Shown: one piece after another, positions 25,524 through 34,088 of the stretch
Layout of the letters: every line of letters begins with the position of its first letter
Numbering within the stretch: the stretch's first letter is position 1
Assembly (NCBI GenBank): GCA_964561215.1
Contig: CAZLOS010000001.1
Span: 62,001-126,000 of the forward strand
DNA from: JAJFUV01 sp964561215
Lineage (GTDB): Bacteria; Acidobacteriota; Terriglobia; Bryobacterales; Bryobacteraceae
Direction: 5' to 3'
Length of the DNA stretch: 64,000 nucleotides
Position numbers and translations under genes: made by a program
The notes under the pieces: generated by a model
What the model saw: only the letters and a program-made list of their open reading frames with translations
The model's database searches: none
What the model was told of the DNA's origin: nothing

Positions 25524-26079
25524 AGTTCACGCTCACGCGATAACGGTAGAGAGGTTCATTCTGCGACGGCGGCAGCCAGCTTTGCACGCTGGTAGCGCCA
25601 AACAGGGGCGAAGCCTCCAGGCGCATCAATAGCTCGATCACGGGTTCGTTGGATTGGGCGCCCACCACCATGTCGAGCAGCAGTTCGTTGTTCGGCGTCA
25701 CCTGCGGGCGCACGGAGATCAACCGGACGTTGTGGGGCAGTGTGCTCTCGATGTCCTCGAAAATCCTGGTCCAGCTAATGCCCTTGCGGTGGAGAAGCAC
25801 GTTCAGGAAGGCGTTGCGCTCGAGCACGTCGGCATAGTCCCGGCGCCGCAAGCGCGCTTCGACGGCGGCCTGCTCCTGGACCAGCCGGCTCTGCTGGGCG
25901 TTGAGCATAGCTACCTGCTCGCGCGCGCCGCTGGCCAGGTCGCGGTCTGTATAGCCCCAGTAAAACAGAATCCCCAGCGAACAGGCGAGCACCGTGATCG
26001 CCGCGACCGAGGCCGCAAGGATCGGCCGGCTCCGTTGGAACGGTTCGCTGGAAAAATTGAAGGGGATGCGGACGCTCAT
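25507..26079 (-). CDS. pilN: PilN-like inner-membrane platform protein
   Basis: The 190-residue protein starts with a short cytoplasmic region containing IPFNFSSEPFQ (PilM-binding INLLP-like site), then a transmembrane helix (LAASVAAITVLACSLGILFYWGY), a coiled coil, and a small C-terminal domain with FEDIESTLPHNVRLISVRPQVTPNNELLLDMVV. This is the standard PilN layout. It follows pilM by 1 nt. Confidence 0.88.
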   Translation of the reverse strand: MSVRIPFNFSSEPFQRSRPILAASVAAITVLACSLGILFYWGYTDRDLASGAREQVAMLNAQQSRLVQEQAAVEARLRRRDYADVLERNAFLNVLLHRKGISWTRIFEDIESTLPHNVRLISVRPQVTPNNELLLDMVVGAQSNEPVIELLMRLEASPLFGATSVQSWLPPSQNEPLYRYRVSVNYVQKL

Positions 26080-26080
26080 T

Positions 26081-26992
26081 TCAAAACACCTCCTGAGCGC
26101 GCAGATACCCGTAGATGCCGGCGCGGAACTCGCCAGGCTTGCCCAGCGGGGAGTCGAGCGCCGTTGCGCCCAGGTTTAGCTCCGCCTTCCACCCATTTGC
26201 GAGCTGGTCTCCAATCGATTCGAAGCCGCACAGGTAGATGGTGGACGGCCGCGACCCGAATTCGTCCTCGATGTAGGCCATGGTTGGATAGAGAATGGCG
26301 TTGATTTCCTCCGGCACGACGTCCGCCAATTCCACCGTACGCACCATTCGCAGTGCGTTTCCACCCAGCGCGCAGAGGGTCAGGACGCGTCCGGTCAGCT
26401 TGCCGAACAGCGTCACGGGGTTGGAGGAGGCGCCCCCGCCGTCCAGCAAACCCAGAGCGGCCAGCGCCGAGGTGGTGACCAGGCCCGGCTGCAGGCCCGC
26501 GGCGCGGAACGGAGCCTCGTAGCGCGCCACGATGTCCATCGGGATCAACCCCACCACTACGTCGTACTTCTTCGATTGGCCCGCGCGCTGCTGCACGAAA
26601 TACTGGACCGCCGCGGTCTCCACGTCGTACGGTACCGTCTTCTTCACGCGGAACCGCACCAGCGACAGCTGCTCGGCCGGCGCGCTGGGAAACGAATCGA
26701 AGTCGACCACGCTCAATCGCGCGCAGAAGTCCGGCAGGATGACGGCCGCCGGCCGGCGCTTGCGGTTCGGAGATTCCCCGGCGATCTTGCGCACCTCGGC
26801 CGCCAGCACGTCCGGCAAGAGCACATTCTGCTCGACCGGCGAAACGCGCACCACGCCCGCATCGAGCGGCGCGAAGCCGGTGCGGCGCTCCTGCCCCAAC
26901 CGCGCGTAAGCGATGCCGGCTTCCGAAATCTCGCAGACCAATTCCGGCGGCGGATCTTTGACCAGGCTTGTGAGACGGCGCCAAAGGCTCAT
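26081..26992 (-). CDS. pilM: PilM-like actin-fold pilus platform ATPase-like protein
   Basis: PilM is a cytoplasmic actin/FtsA-like protein that binds the PilN N-terminus. The 303-residue product has the PilM pattern CEISEAGIAYARLGQ, AAVILPDFCARLSVVDFDSFP, VRFRVKKTVPYDVETAAVQYFVQ, and a later ALGGNALRMVRTVEL phosphate-binding-like region. It lies 13 nt downstream of the gspE gene and 1 nt before pilN. Confidence 0.9.
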   Translation of the reverse strand: MSLWRRLTSLVKDPPPELVCEISEAGIAYARLGQERRTGFAPLDAGVVRVSPVEQNVLLPDVLAAEVRKIAGESPNRKRRPAAVILPDFCARLSVVDFDSFPSAPAEQLSLVRFRVKKTVPYDVETAAVQYFVQQRAGQSKKYDVVVGLIPMDIVARYEAPFRAAGLQPGLVTTSALAALGLLDGGGASSNPVTLFGKLTGRVLTLCALGGNALRMVRTVELADVVPEEINAILYPTMAYIEDEFGSRPSTIYLCGFESIGDQLANGWKAELNLGATALDSPLGKPGEFRAGIYGYLRAQEVF

Positions 26993-27005
26993 AGTGTCGG
27001 TTCTT

Positions 27006-28628
27006 TCAGCCCTCGATGAAGGTCACTTTATTAATCTCGCGCAAGGTGGTAATGCCCTGCACCACCTTCGCCAGCGCCGATTCCCGCAGGAACGTCATGC
27101 CTTCCTCTCGCGCGGCGCGCTTGATTTCGGTGCTGGGACGCTTATCCAGAATCATTTGCCGGATGCGCTCGCTCAGGTCCAGCAGTTCGTGGATGGCGGT
27201 GCGCCCGTGGAATCCCGTTCCGCCGCACTCGAAGCAACCCGCGCCTTCGTAAAACGGCCTCGCGCGCCACTCGTCCGGACTCAGGCCGCTCTCTTCCAGG
27301 TACGAATCCGGGTACTGCACTTGTTTCCTGCAGTGCGAACAAATCACGCGCACCAGACGCTGGGCCAGGATGCAGTTCAGAGAGCTGACGAAGTTGTAGG
27401 GCTCCACGCCCATGTTGAGGAAGCGGCCGATCACGTCCAGCACGTTGTTGGCGTGCACGGTGGTGAATACCAGGTGGCCGGTGAGCGCCGCGTTGATGGC
27501 GATCTGCGCGGTCTCCTGGTCGCGGATCTCGCCCACCATGATCTTGTCGGGATCGTGCCGCAAAATCGAGCGCAGCCCGCGCGCGAACGTAAGGCCCTTC
27601 TTTTCGTTCACGGGGATCTGTGTGATGCCCTTGATCTGGTACTCGACCGGGTCCTCGATGGTGACGATCTTGTCTTCGTCGTTCTTGATCTCGCTCAGCG
27701 CCGCGTACAGCGTGGTGGTCTTGCCCGAACCGGTCGGCCCGGTTACCAGCACCATGCCGTAAGGCTCCTTGATGTAGCGCCGGAAGTTGATGAGATCCTC
27801 GTTGGAAAAGCCCACCACGTCCAGCGAGAGCTGGGCGAACTTCTCGCTCATGGACTCCTTGTCGAGCACGCGCAGCACGGCGTCCTCGCCGTGGATGGTG
27901 GGCATGATGGACACGCGGAAGTCGATCAGCCGGTTCTTATACCGAACGCGGAAACGGCCGTCCTGCGGCACGCGGCGCTCGGCGATGTCCAGCTCGCTCA
28001 TGACCTTGATGCGCGACAGGATGGTGGAGTGCCACTCCTTGGCGATGGGCGGCATGGCGTAGTGCAGCACACCGTCGATGCGGTACTTGATGGCCACTTC
28101 GCTGTCCCGGGTTTCGATGTGAATATCGGAGGCGCGCCGTTCGAGGGCGTTGAAAATGGTGGTGTCCACCAACTTGATGACCGGGGCAATGTCGCTGTCG
28201 CCGGCGCTGAGTTTGTCGATCGAAAGCGTCTCGTCCTGCGCGTCTTCGTCGGCCACCACGTCGAGGGTGAAGCCTTCAGTCACCTCTTCGAGCACGCGCT
28301 GCGACTGCTCGGTCTTCTTCAGGAGGTCCGAGATCTGCGATAACGTTGCGATGCGCACGCGCAACTTCTTTTTCAGCAGAAGCGAAATCTCGTCGACCAG
28401 GTTCAGGTTGCGCGGGTCCGCCAGGGCGATTTCGAGCGTTCCGTTTTCGGCCCGGAGCGGCACGAAATTGTAGCGGAACATCAGGTCGACCGGCACCGAC
28501 CGGAACAGGTCGTGGTCGATGTGGCACTCTTTCAGGTCCACGAATTCCCAGCGGTAGCGCGCGGCCAGCGCCCGCGCCTCGTCCGCTTCCCGATCGAGGT
28601 CCACCGCTTTCACGCGATCCGCACCCAT
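27006..28628 (-). CDS. gspE: GspE/PilB assembly ATPase
   Basis: This hexameric ATPase powers pseudopilus or type IV pilus extension. From the ATG at 28628 (AAGGAGG about 10 nt upstream; a TTG lies 9 nt further out) the protein is 540 residues: N-terminal MshEN/T2SSE_N-like domain, then the ATPase core with Walker A (TGPTGSGKTTTLY), Asp box (TIEDPVEY), Walker B (IMVGEIRDQET), His box (HLVFTTVHANN), and a CxxC...CxxC zinc site (CSHC/CFECGG). All active-site elements are present. It is 22 nt downstream of gspF. Confidence 0.93.
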   Translation of the reverse strand: MGADRVKAVDLDREADEARALAARYRWEFVDLKECHIDHDLFRSVPVDLMFRYNFVPLRAENGTLEIALADPRNLNLVDEISLLLKKKLRVRIATLSQISDLLKKTEQSQRVLEEVTEGFTLDVVADEDAQDETLSIDKLSAGDSDIAPVIKLVDTTIFNALERRASDIHIETRDSEVAIKYRIDGVLHYAMPPIAKEWHSTILSRIKVMSELDIAERRVPQDGRFRVRYKNRLIDFRVSIMPTIHGEDAVLRVLDKESMSEKFAQLSLDVVGFSNEDLINFRRYIKEPYGMVLVTGPTGSGKTTTLYAALSEIKNDEDKIVTIEDPVEYQIKGITQIPVNEKKGLTFARGLRSILRHDPDKIMVGEIRDQETAQIAINAALTGHLVFTTVHANNVLDVIGRFLNMGVEPYNFVSSLNCILAQRLVRVICSHCRKQVQYPDSYLEESGLSPDEWRARPFYEGAGCFECGGTGFHGRTAIHELLDLSERIRQMILDKRPSTEIKRAAREEGMTFLRESALAKVVQGITTLREINKVTFIEG

Positions 28629-28649
28629 GTTCGCCAAACCTCCTTTCCG

Positions 28650-29861
28650 CTACCTCAACGTATCCGCCAGCGAGAAGATGGGCAGATACAGGGCCACCAG
28701 CACGAAGGCTACGAACGTGCCCATGAAAATCATGATGGCGGGCTCGATGAGCGAAAGCGCGGCGGTCATCTGCGTGTTCACGTCGTCTTCGTAAAACTCC
28801 GCCACGCTCGCCAGCATGGCCGGCAGCGCGCCCGTGGATTCACCTACTTCGATCATATCGATGGAAAGCCCCGGGAAGATGCCCGTGCCGCTCAACGCGC
28901 TCGAAAGCGACTCTCCTTCGAGCACTTTTTGCCGCGCCGTGTCTAGGCTCCGCCGCAGCAGCCTGGACGAGATCGAATCGGACGCCGTTTCGATCGCCTG
29001 GACCAGCGGAATGCCGCCGGTCAGCAGTGTGCTCAGCACGCGGGACAACTGCGCGACCTGGAACTTCACCCAGATGCTCCCCAATAGCGGTGTTCGCAGC
29101 TTGACCGAGTCGATGCGCACCGACGCCGCCTCTCCCCGCGCCCACAGCCTGAACAACACGATGGCCGCCACCAACCCGCCCACGCCCACCAGGACGTAAT
29201 GACGCGCCGTGGTGCCCACCGCGATGAGGATCTGCGTTGCCACCGGCAGGTCTGCCTGCATGCTTTCGTAAAGCTTGGCGAAATTCGGCACCACGTAGGT
29301 CACCAGGAACACGATCAGCGCAGTGACCAGCACGATCAGAAACGCGGGGTAGAGCAGTGACAGCAGCAGTTTCTTCCGCACCGCCAGGGCCAGCTTCTGG
29401 TAGCTGAGATATCGGTCCAGCACTTCCGGGAGGCTGCCGCTCTTCTCGCCGGCCATCATGCTGGTCACGTAAATGGGCGAGAAAGCGCCGGACGCGCGGA
29501 AGGCCTCCGACAGCAGCGCGCCGTTGCGCACGTCGTCGCGAACCTGCTTCACATAGCGGCCCAGCTTGGGGTCCGTGAGGCGGTCCGCCAGAAGATCCAG
29601 GCTCTTGAGGATGGGCAAGCCCGCGCGTATCAGCGTCACGAACTGCTGATTAAAAATCAGGAACTTCTCGAGATTGATCTTGCGGCCGCGCTTGGCCAGG
29701 GCGTCCGAAAACGGCGCCATCGTCGAGCGCGGACGCACCGTGTAGATCAGGTAGCCCTGTTCGGTGTAGCGGTCGCGGATCTCCTGTTCGGAATCCGCTT
29801 CGATGGTCTGCTGGCGGATCTCTCCGCGGCTGTCGGCGTACTTGACTACCCACTCCGCCAC
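28650..29861 (-). CDS. gspF: GspF/PilC inner-membrane platform protein
   Basis: The 403-residue protein has two GspF repeat domains with three membrane segments. Landmarks are LEKFLIFNQQFVTLIRAGLPI, RVLSTLLTGGIPLVQAIE, LLYPAFLIVLVTALIVFLVTYVVPNF, and the C-terminal VNTQMTAALSLIEPAIMIFMGTFVAFVLVALYLPIFSL. The start is GTG. It follows lolA by 2 nt. Confidence 0.93.
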   Translation of the reverse strand: MAEWVVKYADSRGEIRQQTIEADSEQEIRDRYTEQGYLIYTVRPRSTMAPFSDALAKRGRKINLEKFLIFNQQFVTLIRAGLPILKSLDLLADRLTDPKLGRYVKQVRDDVRNGALLSEAFRASGAFSPIYVTSMMAGEKSGSLPEVLDRYLSYQKLALAVRKKLLLSLLYPAFLIVLVTALIVFLVTYVVPNFAKLYESMQADLPVATQILIAVGTTARHYVLVGVGGLVAAIVLFRLWARGEAASVRIDSVKLRTPLLGSIWVKFQVAQLSRVLSTLLTGGIPLVQAIETASDSISSRLLRRSLDTARQKVLEGESLSSALSGTGIFPGLSIDMIEVGESTGALPAMLASVAEFYEDDVNTQMTAALSLIEPAIMIFMGTFVAFVLVALYLPIFSLADTLR

Positions 29862-29863
29862 GG

Positions 29864-30511
29864 TTAGGGTCTCCGGTCTTCCTCGTCCAGGGCTTCCACG
29901 AATTCCGCGCCTGGGGGTAGTGTGAAACGGAACCGCGAATCGTCGATCGGCGGATTCAACTTCTCGCCGTCAAAAGAGTATTCAAGGACGGAGCGGTCCT
30001 GTCCGTGCACCAGCAGGTGCCGGATGGAACAGGCGGGCGAAACCACGAACTCGACCTCGTTGTACGGCAGCCGGTTGGACTTGGTCTTTGCCTTGATGAA
30101 GGTGTCCGCGCCTTGCGGAGTGGCCGTGAAGGATTGGAACTCCCGGCTGAAATCGAGCTTGCCGAGCAGAAACGCCAGCGGGGCGCGCAAATCCTCGCTC
30201 TCCTTCAGTTTGCTCTTCTCGGCGCGGTTCGACGACCGGCTGTAGAAGTAGACGAACTTGCCGTCGGAGACGAACAACTTTCCGGCCGGATGCGAGTACT
30301 CCCACCTCATGCGCCCTGGTTTGCGCAGCCACAAATGGCCGGATTCGGTACGCGTCCGGCCCTGCATCGTATATCGTTGTGAGAAAAAGACTTCGAGGGT
30401 CTTCGCGCGGTTGTAGCGCTGCTCCACGGTTTTCAGAAGAGTATTGAGCGGTGCCTCGGCGGCAAACGCCGGCGCTAAAAAAAGCCACACTCCTATCGCG
30501 ACTGCTTTCAC
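29864..30511 (-). CDS. lolA: Outer-membrane lipoprotein carrier LolA-like
   Basis: LolA ferries lipoproteins across the periplasm. The GTG at 30511 gives a clean signal peptide (MKAVAIGVWLFLAPAFA) and 215 residues; the frame is open to a TTG at 30547. The domain shows VEQRYNRAKTLEVFFSQRYT, SGHLWLRKPGRMRWEYSHPAGKLFVSDGKFVYFYS, and NEVEFVVSPACSIRHLLVHGQDRS. It opens the pilus operon; in many Acidobacteriota a LolA-like gene is near FtsK or pilus genes. Whether it serves lipoprotein transport or the secretin is unclear. Confidence 0.85.
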   Translation of the reverse strand: MKAVAIGVWLFLAPAFAAEAPLNTLLKTVEQRYNRAKTLEVFFSQRYTMQGRTRTESGHLWLRKPGRMRWEYSHPAGKLFVSDGKFVYFYSRSSNRAEKSKLKESEDLRAPLAFLLGKLDFSREFQSFTATPQGADTFIKAKTKSNRLPYNEVEFVVSPACSIRHLLVHGQDRSVLEYSFDGEKLNPPIDDSRFRFTLPPGAEFVEALDEEDRRP

Positions 30512-30627
30512 ATTAGCTCTGACGCTCCGCGCCTCCAAAACGTGCAACCGAATCAGCGAATTGGAGCCCCGAGGATGTGATAGGATCGCAGACGTCTCAC
30601 GCCCGGTGAGATACGAAGGAGGATCGC

Positions 30628-30762
30628 ATGTTCCGTCGCGGATTCCTGACTGCCACGCTCAGCGCTCGCGCTTCTCAACGTCGACGGCGCGATCCTGCGC
30701 GCGGTCCGGGGCGGCAGGCCGGCCGTCGAGCAGCACGATTCGAGAGGAGTATCGATATCTTG
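30628..30762 (+). other. Tat-like leader with strong RBS upstream of DUF1349 gene
   Basis: An ATG at 30628 with GAAGGAGG 5 nt upstream begins MFRRGFLTATLSA, like a twin-arginine-type leader, but then turns into a basic run (RASQRRRRDPARGPGRQAGRR) without a hydrophobic core. The frame runs into the DUF1349 protein that has its own ATG and RBS at 30763. It may be a leftover start of a lost gene or an alternative N-terminus. Confidence 0.4.
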
Positions 30763-31362
30763 ATGGAAGAGACTTTCGATAAGCCCGATCTGAATCCCCA
30801 ACTCTCCTGGCTTAATGAGCCGGAGGTGTGGAGCGTGGACACCGCCGTACGCCGCCTCGTCGTGATGCCAGGCGCCGGGACCGACTTCTGGCGAAAGACC
30901 CACTACGGCTTCGAGGCCGGTAATGGGCACTTCCTGCACGCGCGCGTAACCAGTGATTTCGTGATGACGGTCGAGGTGTTCTTCCACCCTCGGCATCAGT
31001 ATGACCAAGCCGGTCTGATGGTGCGCTTTTCAGACGATTGCTGGCTCAAGACCTCGGTCGAATACGAACCCGAGGGTCCGGCGAAACTGGGTGTAGTGGT
31101 GACGGCCGGCGGCTTCTCGGACTGGTCCGTGCAGGATTTCCCGGAGGAGCGGAATTCGGTCGAGTTGCGGATTCGGCGCGCGGGCGCCGATTTCCTGGTG
31201 GACTACCGGGAAGACGCCGCGGCGGAGTGGAACATGATCCGCATGGCGCACCTGGCCGGCGTCGAAGGGAAACAGGCGCAGTGCGGCCTTTACGCCTGCA
31301 GCCCGAAAGCCGCCGGCTTCCGCGCCGAATTCGCCGGGCTGAACATCGTGACACCTGAATAG
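30763..31362 (+). CDS. DUF1349 (concanavalin A-like) protein
   Basis: The 199-residue protein starts at 30763 (GAGGAG about 15 nt upstream). It has the DUF1349 layout: ETFDKPDLNPQLSWLNEP, TDFWRKTHYGFEAGNGHFL, DYQAGLMVRFSDDCWLKTSVEYEPEGP-like segment, and the C-terminal GLYACSPKAAGFRAEFAGLNI. Family members are jelly-roll domains of unknown function related to the regulation-of-enolase (ROE1/Yeast) type. The cytosolic start is normal for the family. An upstream in-frame leader is listed separately. Confidence 0.87.
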   Translation: MEETFDKPDLNPQLSWLNEPEVWSVDTAVRRLVVMPGAGTDFWRKTHYGFEAGNGHFLHARVTSDFVMTVEVFFHPRHQYDQAGLMVRFSDDCWLKTSVEYEPEGPAKLGVVVTAGGFSDWSVQDFPEERNSVELRIRRAGADFLVDYREDAAAEWNMIRMAHLAGVEGKQAQCGLYACSPKAAGFRAEFAGLNIVTPE

Positions 31363-31409
31363 AGTTTAACTTTCCAACTTTCTGACATACGATAGAGGAG
31401 AGGAAACAC

Positions 31410-31706
31410 GTGATGGCTTTGGTACGTGTCAAGGAAAAGTTCCAAGTCACCTTACCCAACGACCTGAGGCGGAAGGCGGGCGTCGCGGTTGGCGATTACA
31501 TGGAGGCCAGCATTGGGCGCGGCGGTGTTATCACCCTGACGCCCAAGGCATTCATCGCCCGGCGATTGGCGGAAGGCTTGGCGGATATACGCGCCGGACG
31601 TGTCCACGGCCCATACGACAGCGTGGAGGAAGCCATGCTGGCAATGCACGACGATGTGGTGCGCCCCCGAGCCGCGGCCAGTCGACGCACCAAGCACCCA
31701 CGATAG
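31410..31706 (+). CDS. AbrB/MazE-type antitoxin
   Basis: The 98-residue protein has a SpoVT/AbrB DNA-binding motif (VRVKEKFQVTLPNDLRRKAGVAVGDYMEASIGRGGVITLTPK) at the N-terminus and a C-terminal helical toxin-binding part ending in a basic tail. The start is the GTG at 31410 or ATG at 31413 (AGGAGAGG upstream). The toxin gene follows after 9 nt. Such antitoxins normally repress their own operon. Confidence 0.85.
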   Translation: MMALVRVKEKFQVTLPNDLRRKAGVAVGDYMEASIGRGGVITLTPKAFIARRLAEGLADIRAGRVHGPYDSVEEAMLAMHDDVVRPRAAASRRTKHPR

Positions 31707-31715
31707 CGGCTATCA

Positions 31716-31961
31716 ATGCGCCTGGCATGGACAGAACGGTTTCGCAGGAGCTATGCCGGCGCTCCCGCAAGCGTGCAAAAGGCTTTCTGGAAGCAGGCAC
31801 GCTTATTGCTGCACGATCTGAGGCACCCCTCCATCCACGCGAAGAAGTACGACGCATCCAACGACATCTGGCAAGGCAGAGTAACTCGTGATTGGAGGTT
31901 CTACTTCACAATCTCGGGCGACACATACTACCTGATCGAGATCATCGCCCACCCGAAGTAG
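31716..31961 (+). CDS. RelE/ParE-superfamily toxin
   Basis: The 81-residue protein fits the RelE/ParE fold: MRLAWTERFRRSYAGAPASVQKAFWKQARLL, then SIHAKKYDASNDIWQGRVTRDWRFYFTISGDTYYLIEIIAHPK with the strand-basic patch (WQGRVTRDWRFYF) of ribosome-dependent mRNA interferases. Length and order after an AbrB-type antitoxin support a toxin-antitoxin pair. The target (mRNA or gyrase) cannot be told from sequence. Confidence 0.82.
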   Translation: MRLAWTERFRRSYAGAPASVQKAFWKQARLLLHDLRHPSIHAKKYDASNDIWQGRVTRDWRFYFTISGDTYYLIEIIAHPK

Positions 31962-31980
31962 GTGGAGCGCCTGCCTTCGC

Positions 31981-33225
31981 CTACACCAACTGAATAGTCT
32001 CCGAGTCCGCGTCGAACAGGGCCACTTTGTTGTGCAGGTGGGACTGCATGGCCATGATGAGCGGCACCTGGACTCGATAGGCCAGTTCCAGGTCTCCGCG
32101 CGGTGTCCCACGGGTGCGCACGCAGTTCAGAAAGTCCTTGATGTGCGCGATGGCCAGGTTTGAGTGGCCTTCGCCGCGCGTCTGCGTATCGGTGGGAAGC
32201 TCCTGCCGTGGTTTGTTGACGCCCTTCATCGGCTCCAGTGTGATGGCCAGGTCCGACTTGCGCGCCGTGCCCTCCGACCCTCGCACCAGCGTGTCGATTC
32301 CGACATAATTCACGAAGCTGCCCAGGAAAGCGATGTCCATTCCTTGCGGATACTGGATCAGCAGATCCATCGTGTCCGGCACGTCACGCAGCCCGCCGTA
32401 ATAGAACCGTCCGCCCGTGGCCACCACCTTCTTGGGGAAGCCCGCGTCCAGCATCTTCACCACCGGCGTGAGCATGTGCGGGTAGGTGTCGGTAAGCGGG
32501 CCCCCCGAATAATCCATGTACAGACGCCACTGGAACAACCGGCTCACAGTGAACTCGCGGCGCGGCGCATCGGCCTGGGCGGTCTCCCAATCCACGCCCA
32601 CGCCGGGCTTGGCATTGGGATCGTCGATGGGCATGCCGGCTTCGCCCGAATCGCCGCGGCGGAAGTAGCAGCTCTGCGCGTGGATCGCCTTGCCGATGGC
32701 GCCCTGTCGGATCTGCTCGCCCGCGCGCTCCCACACGGTATCGGAAACGTGCTGGGTGCCGACCTGAACCACCCGCTTCAGCTTGCGATTCTCGTGCACC
32801 AGTTCCTTGAGCCTGTCGAACTGCGCCCAATGCGTCACCGGCTTCTCACAATAAACATCCTTGCCGGCGCGAATCGCCTCCATGGTGTTGAAGACGTGTT
32901 GGCGGTCCGGTGTGGCGATGATGACCGCGTCCAGGTTCGGGTCCTTCAGCATGTCCGCGGTGTGCGCGTATCCCTTGACCTTGAACGCCACTTCGGCGCG
33001 TTCCAGGCGCGGCTGATAGATGTCGCACACGCTCACCAGTTCCACCGGCTCGCCTTGCTCGGTGAACTGTTGGATGGTCTTGCCGAGGTAGGTGCCCCGG
33101 CCTCCCGCGCCGATCAAACCGACGCGGAGTTTCTTCTGGGAGGCGCTGGCTTGCGCCATGGCTCGCGCGGCCAAACCGGCTCCAGCCACGCCGGACAGGA
33201 ATTGCCTGCGATCTGATTGGGTCAT
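31981..33225 (-). CDS. Tat-exported Gfo/Idh/MocA oxidoreductase
   Basis: The start at 33225 gives a Tat signal (MTQSDRRQFLSGVAGAGLAARAMA). The 414-residue protein has a Rossmann fold (LRVGLIGAGGRGTYLGKTI), the DAVIIATPDRQHVFNTMEAIRAGKDVYCEKPVTHW cofactor region with the catalytic-type EKP, and a C-terminal dimerisation domain (FQWRLYMDYSGGPLTDTYPHMLTPV). These NAD(P)-dependent enzymes act on sugars or inositol; secreted ones are expanded in Acidobacteriota and Planctomycetes. Substrate unknown. It is separated from the glycoside hydrolase by a small cassette. Confidence 0.92.
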   Translation of the reverse strand: MTQSDRRQFLSGVAGAGLAARAMAQASASQKKLRVGLIGAGGRGTYLGKTIQQFTEQGEPVELVSVCDIYQPRLERAEVAFKVKGYAHTADMLKDPNLDAVIIATPDRQHVFNTMEAIRAGKDVYCEKPVTHWAQFDRLKELVHENRKLKRVVQVGTQHVSDTVWERAGEQIRQGAIGKAIHAQSCYFRRGDSGEAGMPIDDPNAKPGVGVDWETAQADAPRREFTVSRLFQWRLYMDYSGGPLTDTYPHMLTPVVKMLDAGFPKKVVATGGRFYYGGLRDVPDTMDLLIQYPQGMDIAFLGSFVNYVGIDTLVRGSEGTARKSDLAITLEPMKGVNKPRQELPTDTQTRGEGHSNLAIAHIKDFLNCVRTRGTPRGDLELAYRVQVPLIMAMQSHLHNKVALFDADSETIQLV

Positions 33226-33393
33226 GGTTGATCTCCGACGGTTCGAGTATATATCAGCGCGCCGGGACCGGCGTGAACTCAAGTAATGTCGTAAAGGTGT
33301 GTTGAGTGAGTGGGCAACTCAAGAAAGCCGGCACTTCTTCAAAGGTGCTAGGTGCGGCGCGCGATATGGATGATGGGGAGGCTCTGATGGATA

Positions 33394-33753
33394 CTATGGC
33401 TTGGCTTGCTGACTTGCCGGCGTCTGGTGGGTCTGAACGTAAGCATCGATAGCCTTGCTGGCCGCCCATCCAACCAAAGCAGCAGTTGCGGTAAGGATAG
33501 CGGTAGCCACCCTCAGCGTCGTCTTCGCGGCGTGGATGTCCTTGCCGATGTCCTCCAACTTCCTGTCGTGGTCCGCTGACTTCGACTTCAGAGACTCCAC
33601 AGCTTCGGTGAGTTTCCCGAGTTGATGCTGAATCGCTCCGACCAATTCAACTGTGTAACTGTAATCGGCACCTGGAAGTTGAGCGGGAGCCTGGACAGGG
33701 AAATCGGCCGGCGTGGTGGCTGTGGATCTGCGGGTTTGCTTCGGTTCAGGCAT
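33394..33753 (-). CDS. Small coiled-coil membrane protein, XhlA-like
   Basis: The start is taken as ATG 33753, which overlaps the upstream gene's stop by 8 nt; a longer frame to 33858 is less likely. The 119-residue product has a coiled coil (VELVGAIQHQLGKLTEAVESL ... HDRKLEDIGKDIHAAKTTL) followed by one membrane helix (LRVATAILTATAALVGWAAS) and a short polar tail. This resembles haemolysin XhlA/holin-accessory proteins. Function is unproven. Confidence 0.6.
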   Translation of the reverse strand: MPEPKQTRRSTATTPADFPVQAPAQLPGADYSYTVELVGAIQHQLGKLTEAVESLKSKSADHDRKLEDIGKDIHAAKTTLRVATAILTATAALVGWAASKAIDAYVQTHQTPASQQAKP

Positions 33754-34039
33754 TGACCTTGGAAGTACTTTTTGCGACGATCCATTCCCACAGGTCGGAG
33801 CGCTCTCGTCCATAGTAGCCTTTAAGCGCAACGACAATCCCGGTGACGTCGTCCGCAAGAGGCGGGTCTGCTGTGATTCCGATAGCGTCCGAGATTTCCT
33901 TGCTCGTCACCAGATCCGTGGAGATAAACCACTTATCGTCATCCACCTTATAGAAGTTCCCGGCGAACCTCTTCTGGATGGAGTCGTCCAGCAAGGGAGC
34001 GGACTGTTGCGTTGCCAGGACCAGAAACAGGGCCATCAC
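33746..34039 (-). CDS. Small protein of unknown function
   Basis: The 97-residue protein reads RFAGNFYKVDDDKWFISTDLVTSKEISDAIGIT then DDVTGIVVALKGYYGRERSDLWEWIVAKS. This is a compact alpha/beta domain, with no membrane segment in its C-terminal half. I do not recognise the family. It forms a two-gene unit with the XhlA-like gene (8-nt overlap). Base composition seems less GC-rich than the neighbours, suggesting an acquired unit. Confidence 0.6.
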   Translation of the reverse strand: MMALFLVLATQQSAPLLDDSIQKRFAGNFYKVDDDKWFISTDLVTSKEISDAIGITADPPLADDVTGIVVALKGYYGRERSDLWEWIVAKSTSKVNA

Positions 34040-34088
34040 TCACAATATCGCACAGGTCAAGGCGGAGCGCTTGAGGCCGATTAGGACA

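Noticed and set aside
26913..28343. Plus-strand frame of 476 codons opposite gspE
   Set aside because: GspE has all ATPase motifs; the opposite frame is His/Arg-rich, as expected from antisense translation.
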